From Mucilaginibacter sp. OK098 (GTDB lineage: Bacteria > Bacteroidota > Bacteroidia > Sphingobacteriales > Sphingobacteriaceae): a stretch of DNA of 64,000 nt. Of the stretch, positions 48,671 through 57,344 are shown one piece after another (position 1 is the first letter of the stretch; every line of letters starts with the position of its first letter). The translations under genes and the position numbers were made by a program. The stretch covers positions 310,504 through 374,503 of the forward strand of contig NZ_FRCM01000003.1 of assembly GCF_900142915.1 (NCBI RefSeq). Direction: 5' to 3'. The notes beneath the pieces are model-generated. The model did no database searches and was not told where the DNA came from. It saw only the letters and a program-made list of their open reading frames with translations.

Positions 48671-50989
48671 CTACGGTTTTGAAGTAACGCTTGCTTTCAA
48701 ATCAATTTGCTCTGTTTTTGCTGATATGCTCCTGATTATATTATCCAGTTCATTGGCGCAGGTGAGCAGATGGTCTAACAATTCTTTTTCTTCGTCATCA
48801 TTGTTAGGGAAATCCTTTATCAGATCAACAAGCCCAATGATTTTTGTAAGCGGCGCCCGCACAACATGCGATTGCATCCAGGCGATCTCCAAAAGCTTTT
48901 TATTTTGTTTTTTAATAGCAGATTCGGCATTCTTAAGATCGGTAACATCCAAACCGATACATTGCACTTCAACAGCTTCGCCGTTTGAATTTGTTAGGCC
49001 TATAAAATGCCATAAAGTTGGTTTTACGCCGCCTGCTTTATCCAATTTATCAATTTCAACCTGGAATACTTTGTTGGGTTTTTTAACGCACTTCTCTATC
49101 ATTTCCTCCACAAGCTGATGATGATATGGCTGAACGGTGAAAGATGAATCAATGTCTGTAATTTTTTTATTTTTTAAGATCCAGTCAAAGTCTTCAATAT
49201 ACTTTTTGTTGAAATAAGTAAGCCTCCCATCCAAACCAATCCGGATCACATAGTTGGTTTGCGAATCTGCCAGGGTACTCAGCCGCGACTCGCTCGATTG
49301 CAATTCTTGCTCCGTTTTTTTACTTTCCGTAATATCCAAACAAGCGCCAATCATTTCCAGCGGCATCCCGTTTGTATCGCACTTTAGCTTACCCCATGAT
49401 TTTAAATACCGCATTTCCCCGTTAGGTCTTATTATGCGTTCTTCAAATTCAACATCTTCCCTGGTTTTCAATACATTGGAAATGATGTTATACACCCTTT
49501 CCTTGTCTTCCGGGTGCAGCATTTCCTGGTATCCTTCAAACGTAGCTTTAAAGTCTTTTTTGTTTAAACCGTATATCGCATACAAACTGTTTGACCAGCT
49601 TACTATATTATTTTGTACATCCCAATGCCAGTTTCCAAAGTGTGCCAGTTCCTGGCTTTGGGTCATCAAAACGCTTGTTTCGGCTATTATTTCGGCTTTT
49701 TGCCGGTTCTCTAAAATAATTTTTAAAATGGCCGTTACCCTTTCAATAACTTTTAATTCTTCTTCATTAGGCTTTTTGGGCTCTTTGTAATACATCCCCA
49801 ATGTTGCAATCACTTCACCCTCAGAAGTAACAACCGGGTGCGACCAGCAAGCGCGCAGGTCATATTTCAGCGCTATCTGTTTGTGATCAGTCCATCTTGG
49901 GTCGGTTGCAATATCGCTTACAATTACTTTTTTCTTTAAATAAGCGGCTGTTCCGCACGATCCGCTGTTTTCACTTATCGGGAGGCTTTCTATTGCTTGT
50001 ATGTATGATATTGGCAATGATGGGGAGGCCCAGTTATAAAGCCGGTTATTTTTTACCTGAAGAATAGAGCACAGCATTTTTGGAAACAGCGCCTCTATAC
50101 CGCTAAGGTAATAGGATAAGATCTCCTGAACGGTTACATGATTTTTAGAATTTAATTCCAGTACATTTTTTTCCAGATTTTCCAGGTTGCTCAGTCTCCT
50201 GGTTGCCGTTATATCCAGCATAAGCCCGCGCAGCCATTTCGCCTTTCCCCCCTCTTTAACTATCGAAACAATATCTTTTATCCATACGGTACCGCCATCG
50301 GCCTTTATCATCCGGTACTCAAATGTATAGCTCTTGGCCGGCCGTGATTTTAAATTGTAATAATTTAAAACCTCTTCCCTGTCTCCGGGGTGGATATGGT
50401 TTTCCCAAAAACGGGGTTGCGCCAGCCACTCTTTTGGCGAAAAGCCTAAAATCTGCTTTACATGGTCGCTTACAAAAGTAAACCGTAAAGTATCCGCATC
50501 TGCCTCCCAAACTATCCCTTCAATGGTTTGCAATAACGAGTAAAGTTGGTTCCGGGATTCTGTTAAAGCCTGCTCTGTATCTTTCCTGGCAATAAAATCA
50601 TGCGTATGATCGGTAATTGAACGCAGGATGAATACGATTTCATCATCATCGTTCAGGATAGGAATATTATCTATCTCCCAATATTTCACTTTTTTATCAA
50701 GCGTTCCGGCAACAGGTACCTCATATTTTCGAAGCGCTATTTTATCCGGTTTTTTTTGAGCCATAACAACGTCAAGTGATTCTATCCATCCGGGGATCTC
50801 ATAATATTTATCACTATAAAAAACCTCAAATAACCCCCTCCCTATCGACTCCTCACGTGTAAATTCATTCAATTTAACATAGGCATCGTTTACATCAACT
50901 ATTGAAAAATGGGGCGCATCAGGAAGCAGGATCATCATTGGTGATAATGACGAGTTGAATATTTCTTTCAGGTATTTTTCACTTACCAT
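48671..50989 (-). CDS. Multi-PAS/GAF protein with kinase-like dimerisation helix but no ATPase domain
   Basis: 772 aa, cytosolic. PAS domains at about residues 5-130, 145-265, 440-560 and 570-690; a GAF domain at about 280-430 (LEKNVLELNSKNHVTVQEILSYYLSGIEALFPKMLCSILQV ... SGSCGTAAYLKKKVIVSDIATDPRWTDHKQIAL). The last about 70 residues (IAWMQSHVVRAPLTKIIGLVDLI) look like a HisKA-type helical dimerisation segment with an HxxxxP-like HVVRAP, but the protein stops there; no N-, G1- or G2-box follows. It may be a signal receiver acting on another kinase. Single gene, convergent with the channel. Confidence 0.88.
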   Translation of the reverse strand: MVSEKYLKEIFNSSLSPMMILLPDAPHFSIVDVNDAYVKLNEFTREESIGRGLFEVFYSDKYYEIPGWIESLDVVMAQKKPDKIALRKYEVPVAGTLDKKVKYWEIDNIPILNDDDEIVFILRSITDHTHDFIARKDTEQALTESRNQLYSLLQTIEGIVWEADADTLRFTFVSDHVKQILGFSPKEWLAQPRFWENHIHPGDREEVLNYYNLKSRPAKSYTFEYRMIKADGGTVWIKDIVSIVKEGGKAKWLRGLMLDITATRRLSNLENLEKNVLELNSKNHVTVQEILSYYLSGIEALFPKMLCSILQVKNNRLYNWASPSLPISYIQAIESLPISENSGSCGTAAYLKKKVIVSDIATDPRWTDHKQIALKYDLRACWSHPVVTSEGEVIATLGMYYKEPKKPNEEELKVIERVTAILKIILENRQKAEIIAETSVLMTQSQELAHFGNWHWDVQNNIVSWSNSLYAIYGLNKKDFKATFEGYQEMLHPEDKERVYNIISNVLKTREDVEFEERIIRPNGEMRYLKSWGKLKCDTNGMPLEMIGACLDITESKKTEQELQSSESRLSTLADSQTNYVIRIGLDGRLTYFNKKYIEDFDWILKNKKITDIDSSFTVQPYHHQLVEEMIEKCVKKPNKVFQVEIDKLDKAGGVKPTLWHFIGLTNSNGEAVEVQCIGLDVTDLKNAESAIKKQNKKLLEIAWMQSHVVRAPLTKIIGLVDLIKDFPNNDDEEKELLDHLLTCANELDNIIRSISAKTEQIDLKASVTSKP

Positions 50990-51327
50990 ACATTTATTGG
51001 GTTCAGGTATTATTTAATGTTGATTAGTTAGTCATTGGTATAATTTTAAGGATTAAAATCTGCGTGAAAACACAATTAGTTTCAAAATACCCATATTTAC
51101 CATACCACTAAACTAGCTATTAACAATCAGGTTAATAAAAATACAGATAAATAGTTGATTGGTAATATTTTCAATATCTATTTTTTTAGTTACCCGTTGT
51201 TTTTAATTTCCAATATATAAATGTTACCGCGTTAATAATTAAAAAACAATTTTCCCCCTTTCGTTTTTATTCGCATTTTTACGGCTCGGCATTATTCTAA
51301 ATCAACACATTAAGCAATAACAAAACA
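50990..51327. other. 338-bp AT-rich divergent intergenic region
   Basis: Lies between divergent genes and must hold both promoters. No perfect TAnnTTTG box, palindrome or small frame stood out on either strand. Confidence 0.6.
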
Positions 51328-52137
51328 ATGGGTAAAGTAATTCTTGTAACCGGTGCTTCATCCGGGATAGGTTTGGCCTGCGCTACAGCGCTTCAGGCAA
51401 AAGGGCATACGGTTTATGGTTCATCCCGCGATCTGAAACGCATCAAATCGGTATCATTTAAACCTATTGAACTGGATGTTACTGACGATGCATCGGTAAA
51501 CGCTGCCATTGATAAAATTATTAAAGCCGAAGGCCGCATTGATGTGCTGGTAAACAACGCCGGCAACGGTGTTACCGGTCCGGCTTACGCCATGCCGGTT
51601 GAAAGCGCTAAAAAACAATTTGAAGTTAACTTTTTTGGCGTAGTACGCGTTAGCAGCGCGGTGCTGCCGCATATGATAGCCGTTAAAAACGGCCTTGTTG
51701 TAAACATCAGCTCATTGGCCGGGCTATTTGGCTTGCCTTATCAGAGCATGTACAGCGCATCAAAATATGCTATTGAGGGATACTCCCAAAGCTTGCGGAT
51801 GGAGTTGCGCAATACGGGTGTTAAAGTAACGCTTATTAACCCCGGAGACTTTAAATCAGACTTCACCCAAAATCGTGAGAAAGTTGCTTTCCCGATAAAA
51901 AACGAAATGCTGGAGAAAGAATATAATGCCGCTGTTGCTGCCATGGAAAAGGACGAAAGCATAGGCGCCAGTCCGGACTTAATAGGCAAAAAACTATGCC
52001 AGATAGTTGATTCATCAAGCCCGGCACATCGTTATTTGGTTGGAGCATTCGGACAAACAATTGCCAAAACTTTAAAACACGTATTGCCTGGTGGCTTGTT
52101 TGAAAAGTTGATGAATGACCATTACGGGATAAAATAG
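51328..52137 (+). CDS. Short-chain dehydrogenase/reductase
   Basis: 269 aa. Cofactor site TGASSGIGLACATAL, NNAG in VLVNNAGNGVTG, catalytic Ser in NISSLAGLFG and Tyr/Lys in YSASKYAIEGYSQSLRMEL. The C-terminal AFGQTIAKTLKHVLPGGLFEKLMNDHYGI tail is of the type seen in oxidoreductases acting on lipid or steroid-like substrates. NADP use is suggested by SSRDLKR after beta-strand 2. Single gene ending in a strong hairpin. Confidence 0.92.
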   Translation: MGKVILVTGASSGIGLACATALQAKGHTVYGSSRDLKRIKSVSFKPIELDVTDDASVNAAIDKIIKAEGRIDVLVNNAGNGVTGPAYAMPVESAKKQFEVNFFGVVRVSSAVLPHMIAVKNGLVVNISSLAGLFGLPYQSMYSASKYAIEGYSQSLRMELRNTGVKVTLINPGDFKSDFTQNREKVAFPIKNEMLEKEYNAAVAAMEKDESIGASPDLIGKKLCQIVDSSSPAHRYLVGAFGQTIAKTLKHVLPGGLFEKLMNDHYGIK

Positions 52138-52164
52138 TTTATAATAAAAAATACGTTCCTGATC

Positions 52165-52197
52165 AGACTTACGAAGTTTTGAAAACTTCGTAAGTCT
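52165..52197 (+). terminator. Perfect 16-bp hairpin terminator
   Basis: AGACTTACGAAGTTTT (52165-52180) is inverted at 52182-52197 around one G, followed by TTTTTTTG. It is 28 bp after the SDR stop. The same sequence type is found as a dispersed hairpin in other Bacteroidota. Confidence 0.85.
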
Positions 52198-52313
52198 TTT
52201 TTTTGCTCTTTTTTTATAAAAATTGCGTCTCTGCATCCCTCTCAAAAAATAAAATTTAAAATTCTGCTAAGTTTTCCAGATACTGTGCGACTAATTGCAT
52301 AAACAATATTTTT

Positions 52314-52796
52314 TTGAAAGATCAATTTCTTAAACTCATTGCCGAAAACCAGGGCCTCATCTATAAGGTTTGCAATATGTATTGCAACAATAAATTGGAT
52401 AAGGAAGATCTTTTCCAGGATATAGTGCTGCAGCTTTGGCGATCGTATCCTGTATTTAAGGGCGATTCAAAAGTATCAACCTGGATGTACCGCATTGCAA
52501 TTAACAATGCCATTACCCGGTTAAGAAAAGAAACCAGGCGCGAAAAATTTGCCGGTCTGGATGATGAAGCGTTCCATGTGGCAGCAGCCGGAAATGATAA
52601 TGTTGATGAAGATATAGCTCAAATGTATGAAGCTATAAAAAAACTTACTGAAGTTGAGCGCGCATTAACCATGCTGTACATGGATGATTGCAGCTATAAA
52701 GAAATAGCAGAGATCCTGGGTCTTTCAGAATCAAACGTGGGGTTTAAGCTTAACAGGATAAAGGCAAAATTAAGAACACTTATTAATATTGGATAA
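52314..52796 (+). CDS. ECF RNA polymerase sigma factor
   Basis: 160 aa; the frame starts with a TTG at 52314 (KDQFLKLIAENQGLIYKVCNMYCNNKLDKEDLFQDIVLQLWRSY) because no ATG fits. Region 2 is at residues 1-85, region 4 at about 105-155 (LTEVERALTMLYMDDCSYKEIAEILGLSESNVGFKLNRIKAKLRTLI). It is followed after one base by a small membrane protein gene, its likely anti-sigma partner. Typical small Bacteroidota ECF factor; target genes unknown. Confidence 0.88.
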   Translation: MKDQFLKLIAENQGLIYKVCNMYCNNKLDKEDLFQDIVLQLWRSYPVFKGDSKVSTWMYRIAINNAITRLRKETRREKFAGLDDEAFHVAAAGNDNVDEDIAQMYEAIKKLTEVERALTMLYMDDCSYKEIAEILGLSESNVGFKLNRIKAKLRTLINIG

Positions 52797-52797
52797 T

Positions 52798-53418
52798 ATG
52801 GAACTGGACGATTTTAAAGCGCACTGGAACACTATCCAGCAAAAAGAATTTAAGCAACAAAAACATACACCTGAAACATTAAACCCTATACTTATGAACG
52901 CAACAAACACCTTAGGCCAGTTACACGAAAGAAATGTTTACTGGGGCAAACTTGGTAAAGTGATCTGCACAGCGCTGATCGTAATGCTTTTAATGATCTT
53001 GCCCGGACACTATTTCTTTCCGGATAAAAATACCACTTTTAGCCAGGCTGTGATATATGTAGCTATAATGATAATTTATGCCCTTGTAACCATATGGGTT
53101 TATAAACGACAGCAAAATATTTTCACTATTTACCGCAGCGAAAATCTGAAAGAAACGTTAACCAAAACAATAGCTGAATTTAAAAGATTTTATGTGCTGA
53201 TGAACGTTATCTACCTTTTTCTTTACCCGGTATATTTTTATGCTTTCCTAAAATTGTTTATTAACTCCTATTGGGCAATACCAACAAACATTGTGCTAAT
53301 GCTTTGCGGTGCTTTAACTATCGTATCATTAATAGGAAGCCATATTTATTATAAAATAAAATATTTCAAGAGGATAGCCTCCTTAGAAGCCGATTTGGCA
53401 GAGTTGAATGAAGAATAA
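52798..53418 (+). CDS. Membrane protein, probable partner of the ECF sigma factor
   Basis: 206 aa from ATG 52798 (ELDDFKAHWNTIQQKEFKQQ). A soluble N-terminal about 50 residues precedes four hydrophobic helices (about residues 60-80, 86-106, 142-163 and 168-190) and a charged C-terminus. The arrangement right after the ECF gene with one base between stop and start argues for an anti-sigma or sensor function, although no known anti-sigma motif is visible. The ELDDFKxxW start is common in such Bacteroidota partners. Confidence 0.7.
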   Translation: MELDDFKAHWNTIQQKEFKQQKHTPETLNPILMNATNTLGQLHERNVYWGKLGKVICTALIVMLLMILPGHYFFPDKNTTFSQAVIYVAIMIIYALVTIWVYKRQQNIFTIYRSENLKETLTKTIAEFKRFYVLMNVIYLFLYPVYFYAFLKLFINSYWAIPTNIVLMLCGALTIVSLIGSHIYYKIKYFKRIASLEADLAELNEE

Positions 53419-53419
53419 G

Positions 53420-53556
53420 TGCAGATAATAAAAACTCCGTGTTGCTCTGTGCTTTCTTTGCGGACTCTGTGGTTAAAAATAAACCGCAGAGTACACAAAG
53501 ATCACAGAGACCAAATATTATTTTAAGTCATTTTTAGATTTAAGACAACCTCTTTT
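53420..53556. repeat. Truncated second copy of the 16.8-kb MITE-like element
   Basis: Read on the minus strand it reproduces the AAGAGGTTGTCTTAAATCTAAAAA end, the AATATTTGGTCTCTGTGATC stretch and the self-complementary centre (CCACAGAGTCCGCAAAGAAAGCACAGAG) of the element at 16822-17024, but lacks the other terminal repeat. Confidence 0.65.
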
Positions 53557-53876
53557 TAGCTCTTATTTTGATGATATTTATAATGCAATTGCTTCAATGT
53601 TTCTGTTGAGTCATCATCAGTTGAGATCCCATAGCCCGACACAAATATTCCCTTTATACCCGATGCCGAAGCCAGTGCATAAACCGTAGCCTCATCAGCC
53701 GGATCAGAAGGGCCTTCATAACGATACAGGTCAACTATCTCAAATTCATCTGCCGGAAATTGTTGCTCGCCTGCCACAAAATGATTTTCCTTTAAGTTCA
53801 GATCAAGCGTATAACCCTGTTTTTTAAGTTGCTCAATGGCTTCTGTAACAGTGTCGTAATGGAATTTTTGTTTCAT
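53556..53876 (-). CDS. Small conserved hypothetical protein
   Basis: 106 aa, soluble, acidic (KFHYDTVTEAIEQLKKQGYTLDLNLKENHFVAGEQQFPADEFEIVDLYRYEGPSDPADEATVYALASASGIKGIFVSGYGISTDDDS). Proteins of this type are often labelled phosphoribosylpyrophosphate synthetase in Sphingobacteriaceae genomes, but nothing here supports that enzyme: the fold is too small and lacks PRPP-binding motifs. Function unknown. It ends inside the repeat that follows the second ECF operon. Confidence 0.75.
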   Translation of the reverse strand: MKQKFHYDTVTEAIEQLKKQGYTLDLNLKENHFVAGEQQFPADEFEIVDLYRYEGPSDPADEATVYALASASGIKGIFVSGYGISTDDDSTETLKQLHYKYHQNKS

Positions 53877-54026
53877 GGGAGATGGCTGAATATGATAAGG
53901 GTAAATTTAGGGATAAATTTGGAAATAGCTTTCAACGTTTATCCTTGTTAACTACATCTTAATCCCTAATTTATTTATGCTTCCTAACCATCCAGTTTTT
54001 CTTCCTTTTTTGTATTAAGTTCTTCC

Positions 54027-55028
54027 TTATTTATCTGTATCCGGTTTTTTGCCTGATGAGCGGATATTAACTGCCTTATTCAATAGATCGAACCAAAAAC
54101 CTGAACTAAGCTGCAATGCAAATGAGGTTATTATTATGCCCAATAATTTTAGAAGTATTGCGCTGAAACCGTGCCATTGCCTGTTAAAGTCATCCCTTCC
54201 GGTATATCCAAGGTTGTACCCTGAATTTTGCTGCAGGAACAGGGTAAGATCTTTAGCCTGTTTAATATTCCTGTTAAGGTTATTGCTCGTATCTTTTGGC
54301 GTATTCGTATTCTTTATGGTTGCTGCAGCTGTTTTAACAGCTTGCTCACGGCTAACGGATATTACGCCATCTTTGGTTGTAATACTCACTGTTCCGGAAT
54401 CAACTTTTATGTTAGAGATCTGTGCCGCCAGGTTACCCACTGTCTGATCCAGTTTTTTGGTATCTGCCAGCTGGTCCTTTACAATCTTAATGGTATCAAG
54501 GTTCAGGAAGAAGGCCAGGATAAAAGCAATTATCCAGGTAATCATCCTTATTTTCCTTTTATAAACGCCACCTGCCCTATCCATGGCATTATTATAAAAT
54601 GCTTCCAGGCTCTTTTCAAAATCATTGATATCGTTACTTACCGAAGCAGCAATGTCGCTCAGTACCTTTTGAAATTCAGGCGGTAGTCCTGACCTCATAA
54701 TGGCTGCCTGCAGGCGGCCCTGTTTATAATTATCTGATCCTATTTCACCAATTATAGCAAGCACAAAGTTTTTAGCCGGGATATAAGATGGGTATTTATC
54801 AGTGGCCTTCATCAACGACTGGATATGTGGGCTGGTAATGAGTTTGGTTTGAACAAAATCGCACCATGCCGGGCTAAAAAGCAAATTCTCGAGTGCTGTT
54901 TTCAACGCGTCAGGCCGCAGGCTCAACGCGCTGGCAATACCTTCGTTAATTGAGGATATAACAAGGCTGCCCACAAAATAAATGAACGACAGCAGGATAA
55001 CAAGATCAATTACTGTTGAGTTGAACAT
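54027..55028 (-). CDS. Membrane protein, unknown function
   Basis: 333 aa. One N-terminal hydrophobic segment (about residues 7-27), a soluble cytoplasmic stretch, two further helices (about residues 160-180 and 290-315) and a polar, possibly coiled-coil region between them (KDQLADTKKLDQTVGNLAAQISNIKVDSG ... SNNLNRNIKQAKDLTLFLQQ). No enzyme motif recognised. It is alone on the minus strand. Confidence 0.6.
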   Translation of the reverse strand: MFNSTVIDLVILLSFIYFVGSLVISSINEGIASALSLRPDALKTALENLLFSPAWCDFVQTKLITSPHIQSLMKATDKYPSYIPAKNFVLAIIGEIGSDNYKQGRLQAAIMRSGLPPEFQKVLSDIAASVSNDINDFEKSLEAFYNNAMDRAGGVYKRKIRMITWIIAFILAFFLNLDTIKIVKDQLADTKKLDQTVGNLAAQISNIKVDSGTVSITTKDGVISVSREQAVKTAAATIKNTNTPKDTSNNLNRNIKQAKDLTLFLQQNSGYNLGYTGRDDFNRQWHGFSAILLKLLGIIITSFALQLSSGFWFDLLNKAVNIRSSGKKPDTDK

Positions 55029-55340
55029 GATAAAAGGGTTAAGCGCCTACTCTGTAAACCCCTTTTCGGCTTTCCGGGGTGTTGTTTATATGGGTGGCAT
55101 CAAAGGCCGTTATTGCGAGGACAGAATTCCTTTAAGTGGCTGCTATACAACCCTTACTTACGCTATAAAAGTAATAGGAATATGGTTTAGTATATACCGT
55201 AAAAACACGCTATTTTATAGCGTAAAACTACTTTATCATCTGTAAGTTAGTTGGATACCAACGTTTGTTAATGGAGAATAATTTAAAAGCTTCTAACAAC
55301 AAATTCCTGCCATTTCAAATCTTCTTCCGAGATTAGCTTT
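55029..55340. other. 312-bp divergent intergenic region with a repeated palindrome
   Basis: TTACGCTATAAAA (55158-55170) is inverted as TTTTATAGCGTAA (55213-55225), and CGCTATTTTATAGCG (55208-55222) is itself a palindrome. Similar TACTTT/AAAGTA ends flank them. These could be operator half-sites for the genes on either side. No coding frame is supported in the gap. Confidence 0.5.
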
Positions 55341-55712
55341 ATGCAACTGTTTACCATAGCTTACGTCCACCTTGAATTTATCCGCAAAACATTGCTGGTG
55401 CTGCCCGGCGTTACGGAGAAACTGTGCTTTGACACACCGGCGTTTTATGTAAATAAAAAGTATTTTGCACGGCTAAAAGAGGATGGTGAAACCCTGGTGC
55501 TGCAAACGCTGCAACGCGACAAGTGGATAACGGCAAATCCGGATGCCTTTTTTATAACTGACCATTATTTTAATTACGATTACATGCTCATCAACCTTAA
55601 AACCGTATCGCCGGATGACCTTACAGCATTGTTGCTAACTGCATGGCACAACCGGGCCACTAAAAAGTTAATAAAGGAATATGAGGAAGGGCAAAACATA
55701 AATAACATTTAA
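55341..55712 (+). CDS. MmcQ/YjbR family DNA-binding-like protein
   Basis: 123 aa. EFIRKTLLVLPGVTEKLCFDTPAFYVNKKYFARLKEDGETLVLQTLQRDKWITANPDAFFITDHYFNYDYMLINLKTVSPDDLTALLLTAWHNRATKKLIKEY is the YjbR (MmcQ) fold, which resembles a double-wing DNA-binding domain. Cellular role unknown. It is followed after one base by the cupin gene, so they are likely co-expressed. Confidence 0.88.
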   Translation: MQLFTIAYVHLEFIRKTLLVLPGVTEKLCFDTPAFYVNKKYFARLKEDGETLVLQTLQRDKWITANPDAFFITDHYFNYDYMLINLKTVSPDDLTALLLTAWHNRATKKLIKEYEEGQNINNI

Positions 55713-55713
55713 C

Positions 55714-56052
55714 ATGATTACCTCAACCAAAAATGCTGAACATTATACCTGGGGCGAACAATGCGATGGCTGGCATTTGTTAAAGTCGGCCACGCTAAGC
55801 GTGATCCAGGAACGCATGCCTCCCGAAACTGGTGAGCAGCTACATTATCATCACCATGCGCAACAGGTATTTTACATCCTATCCGGCATTGCCACTTTTG
55901 AAGTTGAGGGAAAACTAAGTACTGTTCTGGCTAATCAATCAATCCATATCCTGCCAAATACAAAACATATGATTTTAAATAAGGGTAATACTGATCTGCA
56001 TTTCCTGGTAATATCTGAACCAAAGGCACACGGAGACAGGGTGAATTTATAA
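55714..56052 (+). CDS. Cupin domain protein
   Basis: 112 aa, one conserved cupin beta-barrel with the metal-binding motif in EQLHYHHHAQQVFYILSGIATFEVEGK and a second motif around QSIHILPNTKHMILNKGNTDLHFLVIS. Substrate unknown; single-domain cupins of this size bind small molecules or act as isomerases. Follows the YjbR gene after one base. Confidence 0.88.
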   Translation: MITSTKNAEHYTWGEQCDGWHLLKSATLSVIQERMPPETGEQLHYHHHAQQVFYILSGIATFEVEGKLSTVLANQSIHILPNTKHMILNKGNTDLHFLVISEPKAHGDRVNL

Positions 56053-56164
56053 TTACAATTAATACTTAAAGGCGTCAATGCAAGGCTGGGCGGTGTTAAA
56101 ATAAATCTTCTCAACTAAAACTTATTCTCCTTTTGGCATATTATACATGGTAAAAAAAACTACC

Positions 56165-56326
56165 ATGAAAAGATTATATTTTCCGTCGCTCATTTTATTG
56201 ATGCTTTGCTTAAGCAGTTGCTCCGTAATTGCCGGCATATTTAAAGCTGGAGCTGTTGTCGGTATTATTGCAGTTATAATTGTTATTGCTATTATTATCT
56301 GGATAGCCTCGATGTTCAGGAAATAA
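56165..56326 (+). CDS. Small lipoprotein-like membrane peptide
   Basis: 53 aa (ATG 56165; an in-frame ATG at 56147 is also possible). KRLYFPSLILLMLCLSSCSV looks like a lipoprotein signal with Cys at about residue 19, and the rest is one long hydrophobic helix (VGIIAVIIVIAIIIWIASMF) with a basic end. Such short lipobox-plus-helix peptides are common in Bacteroidota. No partner is evident. It is too short for confident calling, but the codon pattern is coherent. Confidence 0.55.
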   Translation: MKRLYFPSLILLMLCLSSCSVIAGIFKAGAVVGIIAVIIVIAIIIWIASMFRK

Positions 56327-56430
56327 ATTACCTTATTTTTTTATTATCCTGAACATAGTAAAGAACTATCACTTGAACTTTAGCGAAAAAGCTTATACTT
56401 CATTACTGTTCAGGATAATAAATAGAACAA

Positions 56431-56796
56431 TTACACTGCTTTTGGCAGCTTATAATAAGTATAGTACGATACCGAAAGTAATACCAAAAACACTACGGGC
56501 ATTATCCTTATGGAAACAGGATCGCCGGAAGCGGTATGGGCAATAAAGGCTGATATAAATGTGATAGCAAACCCTGCATAGGCCAATTCCTTTATTCTTG
56601 AGCTAAGTGGTGTGATGATCAATATAGCGCCGATAAGTTTAGCAACGGCCAGCTCAATCCTGAAATATGATGGAAATCCCAGGTGGTTAAATGCCTGTGT
56701 CATGGCGGGTTGGGTTAAATACGCATAGGCGGAATAGGTCATCATTAATGCAACAATTGAAGTGGTGACCCAGTAAGTGATTTTTAAAGCTTTCAT
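56431..56796 (-). CDS. DoxX-family membrane protein
   Basis: 121 aa with four helices: YWVTTSIVALMMTYSAYAYL, ELAVAKLIGAILIITPL, ELAYAGFAITFISAFIAHTASGDP, IMPVVFLVLLSVSYYTYYKL. The pattern, including FPSYFRIELAVAKLIGA and AYAGFAITFISA, is DoxX/DoxD-like. Such proteins are linked to redox stress or small-molecule oxidation in other bacteria. It is divergent from an HxlR-type regulator with operator repeats between them, so it is the probable target. Confidence 0.85.
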   Translation of the reverse strand: MKALKITYWVTTSIVALMMTYSAYAYLTQPAMTQAFNHLGFPSYFRIELAVAKLIGAILIITPLSSRIKELAYAGFAITFISAFIAHTASGDPVSIRIMPVVFLVLLSVSYYTYYKLPKAV

Positions 56797-56832
56797 TTTC
56801 TTTTTTTATTTGAGAACAAAAGTAATTACCTT

Positions 56833-56889
56833 TACTATCAAAAGAATAGTACTATCCCAAAGGATAGCGCTATCCTTTGGGATAGTACT
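56833..56889. promoter_or_regulatory. Triple palindromic operator between doxX-like and hxlR-like genes
   Basis: A perfect 42-bp palindrome (56848-56889) consists of two CTATCC-N4-GGATAG units, and an imperfect third unit TACTAT-N7-ATAGTA lies at 56833-56851. On the minus strand TACTTTTG (56824-56817) is a -7 box for the DoxX gene just outside the array. The hxlR-type start codon is at 56897, 7 bp past the array, so binding would affect both genes. Confidence 0.8.
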
Positions 56890-56896
56890 CAATATT

Positions 56897-57280
56897 ATGG
56901 AAACACATTTTGGAAATGAAGCACACAGCCCCGAGGCCTGTAATGCCAGTGTAATGGCTGTAAAAGATGCCTTGTACGTTTTAAATGGGAAGTGGAAGTT
57001 GCCATTGATAGTTACCCTTTCAAACGGGGCGAAACGCTTTAACGACATCCAGCGTTCGCTTGACGGCATAACACCAAAAATTCTTTCAAAAGAATTAAGG
57101 GAGCTGGAAATGAATGAGTTTGTTACCCGCACAGTTTTCCCCACCACTCCTGTTAGCGTAATGTATGAGCTTACGCCTTACAGCCGGTCATTAGATAAGG
57201 TAGTTACAGAATTGAAAAACTGGGGTATGCAGCACCGTGAACGGATTATAAAAGGGATACGGAAAGCGTCTGCAGCCTGA
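56897..57280 (+). CDS. HxlR-family transcriptional regulator
   Basis: 127 aa from ATG 56897 (ETHFGNEAHSPEACNASVMAVKDALYVLNGKWKLPLIVTLSNGAKRFNDIQRSLDGITPKILSKELRELEMNEFVTRTVF). The frame runs 40 codons further upstream through the operator and into the DoxX gene, so the inner ATG is clearly the start. The single Cys in EACNASV corresponds to the redox cysteine of many HxlR proteins (YodB, QorR types). It probably represses itself and the divergent DoxX gene from the triple palindrome. Confidence 0.92.
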   Translation: METHFGNEAHSPEACNASVMAVKDALYVLNGKWKLPLIVTLSNGAKRFNDIQRSLDGITPKILSKELRELEMNEFVTRTVFPTTPVSVMYELTPYSRSLDKVVTELKNWGMQHRERIIKGIRKASAA

Positions 57281-57344
57281 TCCCTTCAATAAAAAATCCC
57301 GCTTTTTAAGGGCAGGACTTTCATTTTATAGGTAGATATTTAAA

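Noticed and set aside
48726..49790. Plus-strand frames of 130 and 178 aa opposite the PAS/GAF protein
   Set aside because: Serine/phenylalanine-rich shadow sequence of a well-supported multi-domain gene.
53556..53876. Phosphoribosylpyrophosphate synthetase
   Set aside because: A common automatic label for this small protein, but there are no PRPP-binding or kinase motifs and the length is one third of the enzyme.
54049..54686. Two overlapping plus-strand frames (132 and 152 aa) opposite the 333-aa membrane protein
   Set aside because: They overlap each other and the annotated gene, with incoherent composition; shadow frames.
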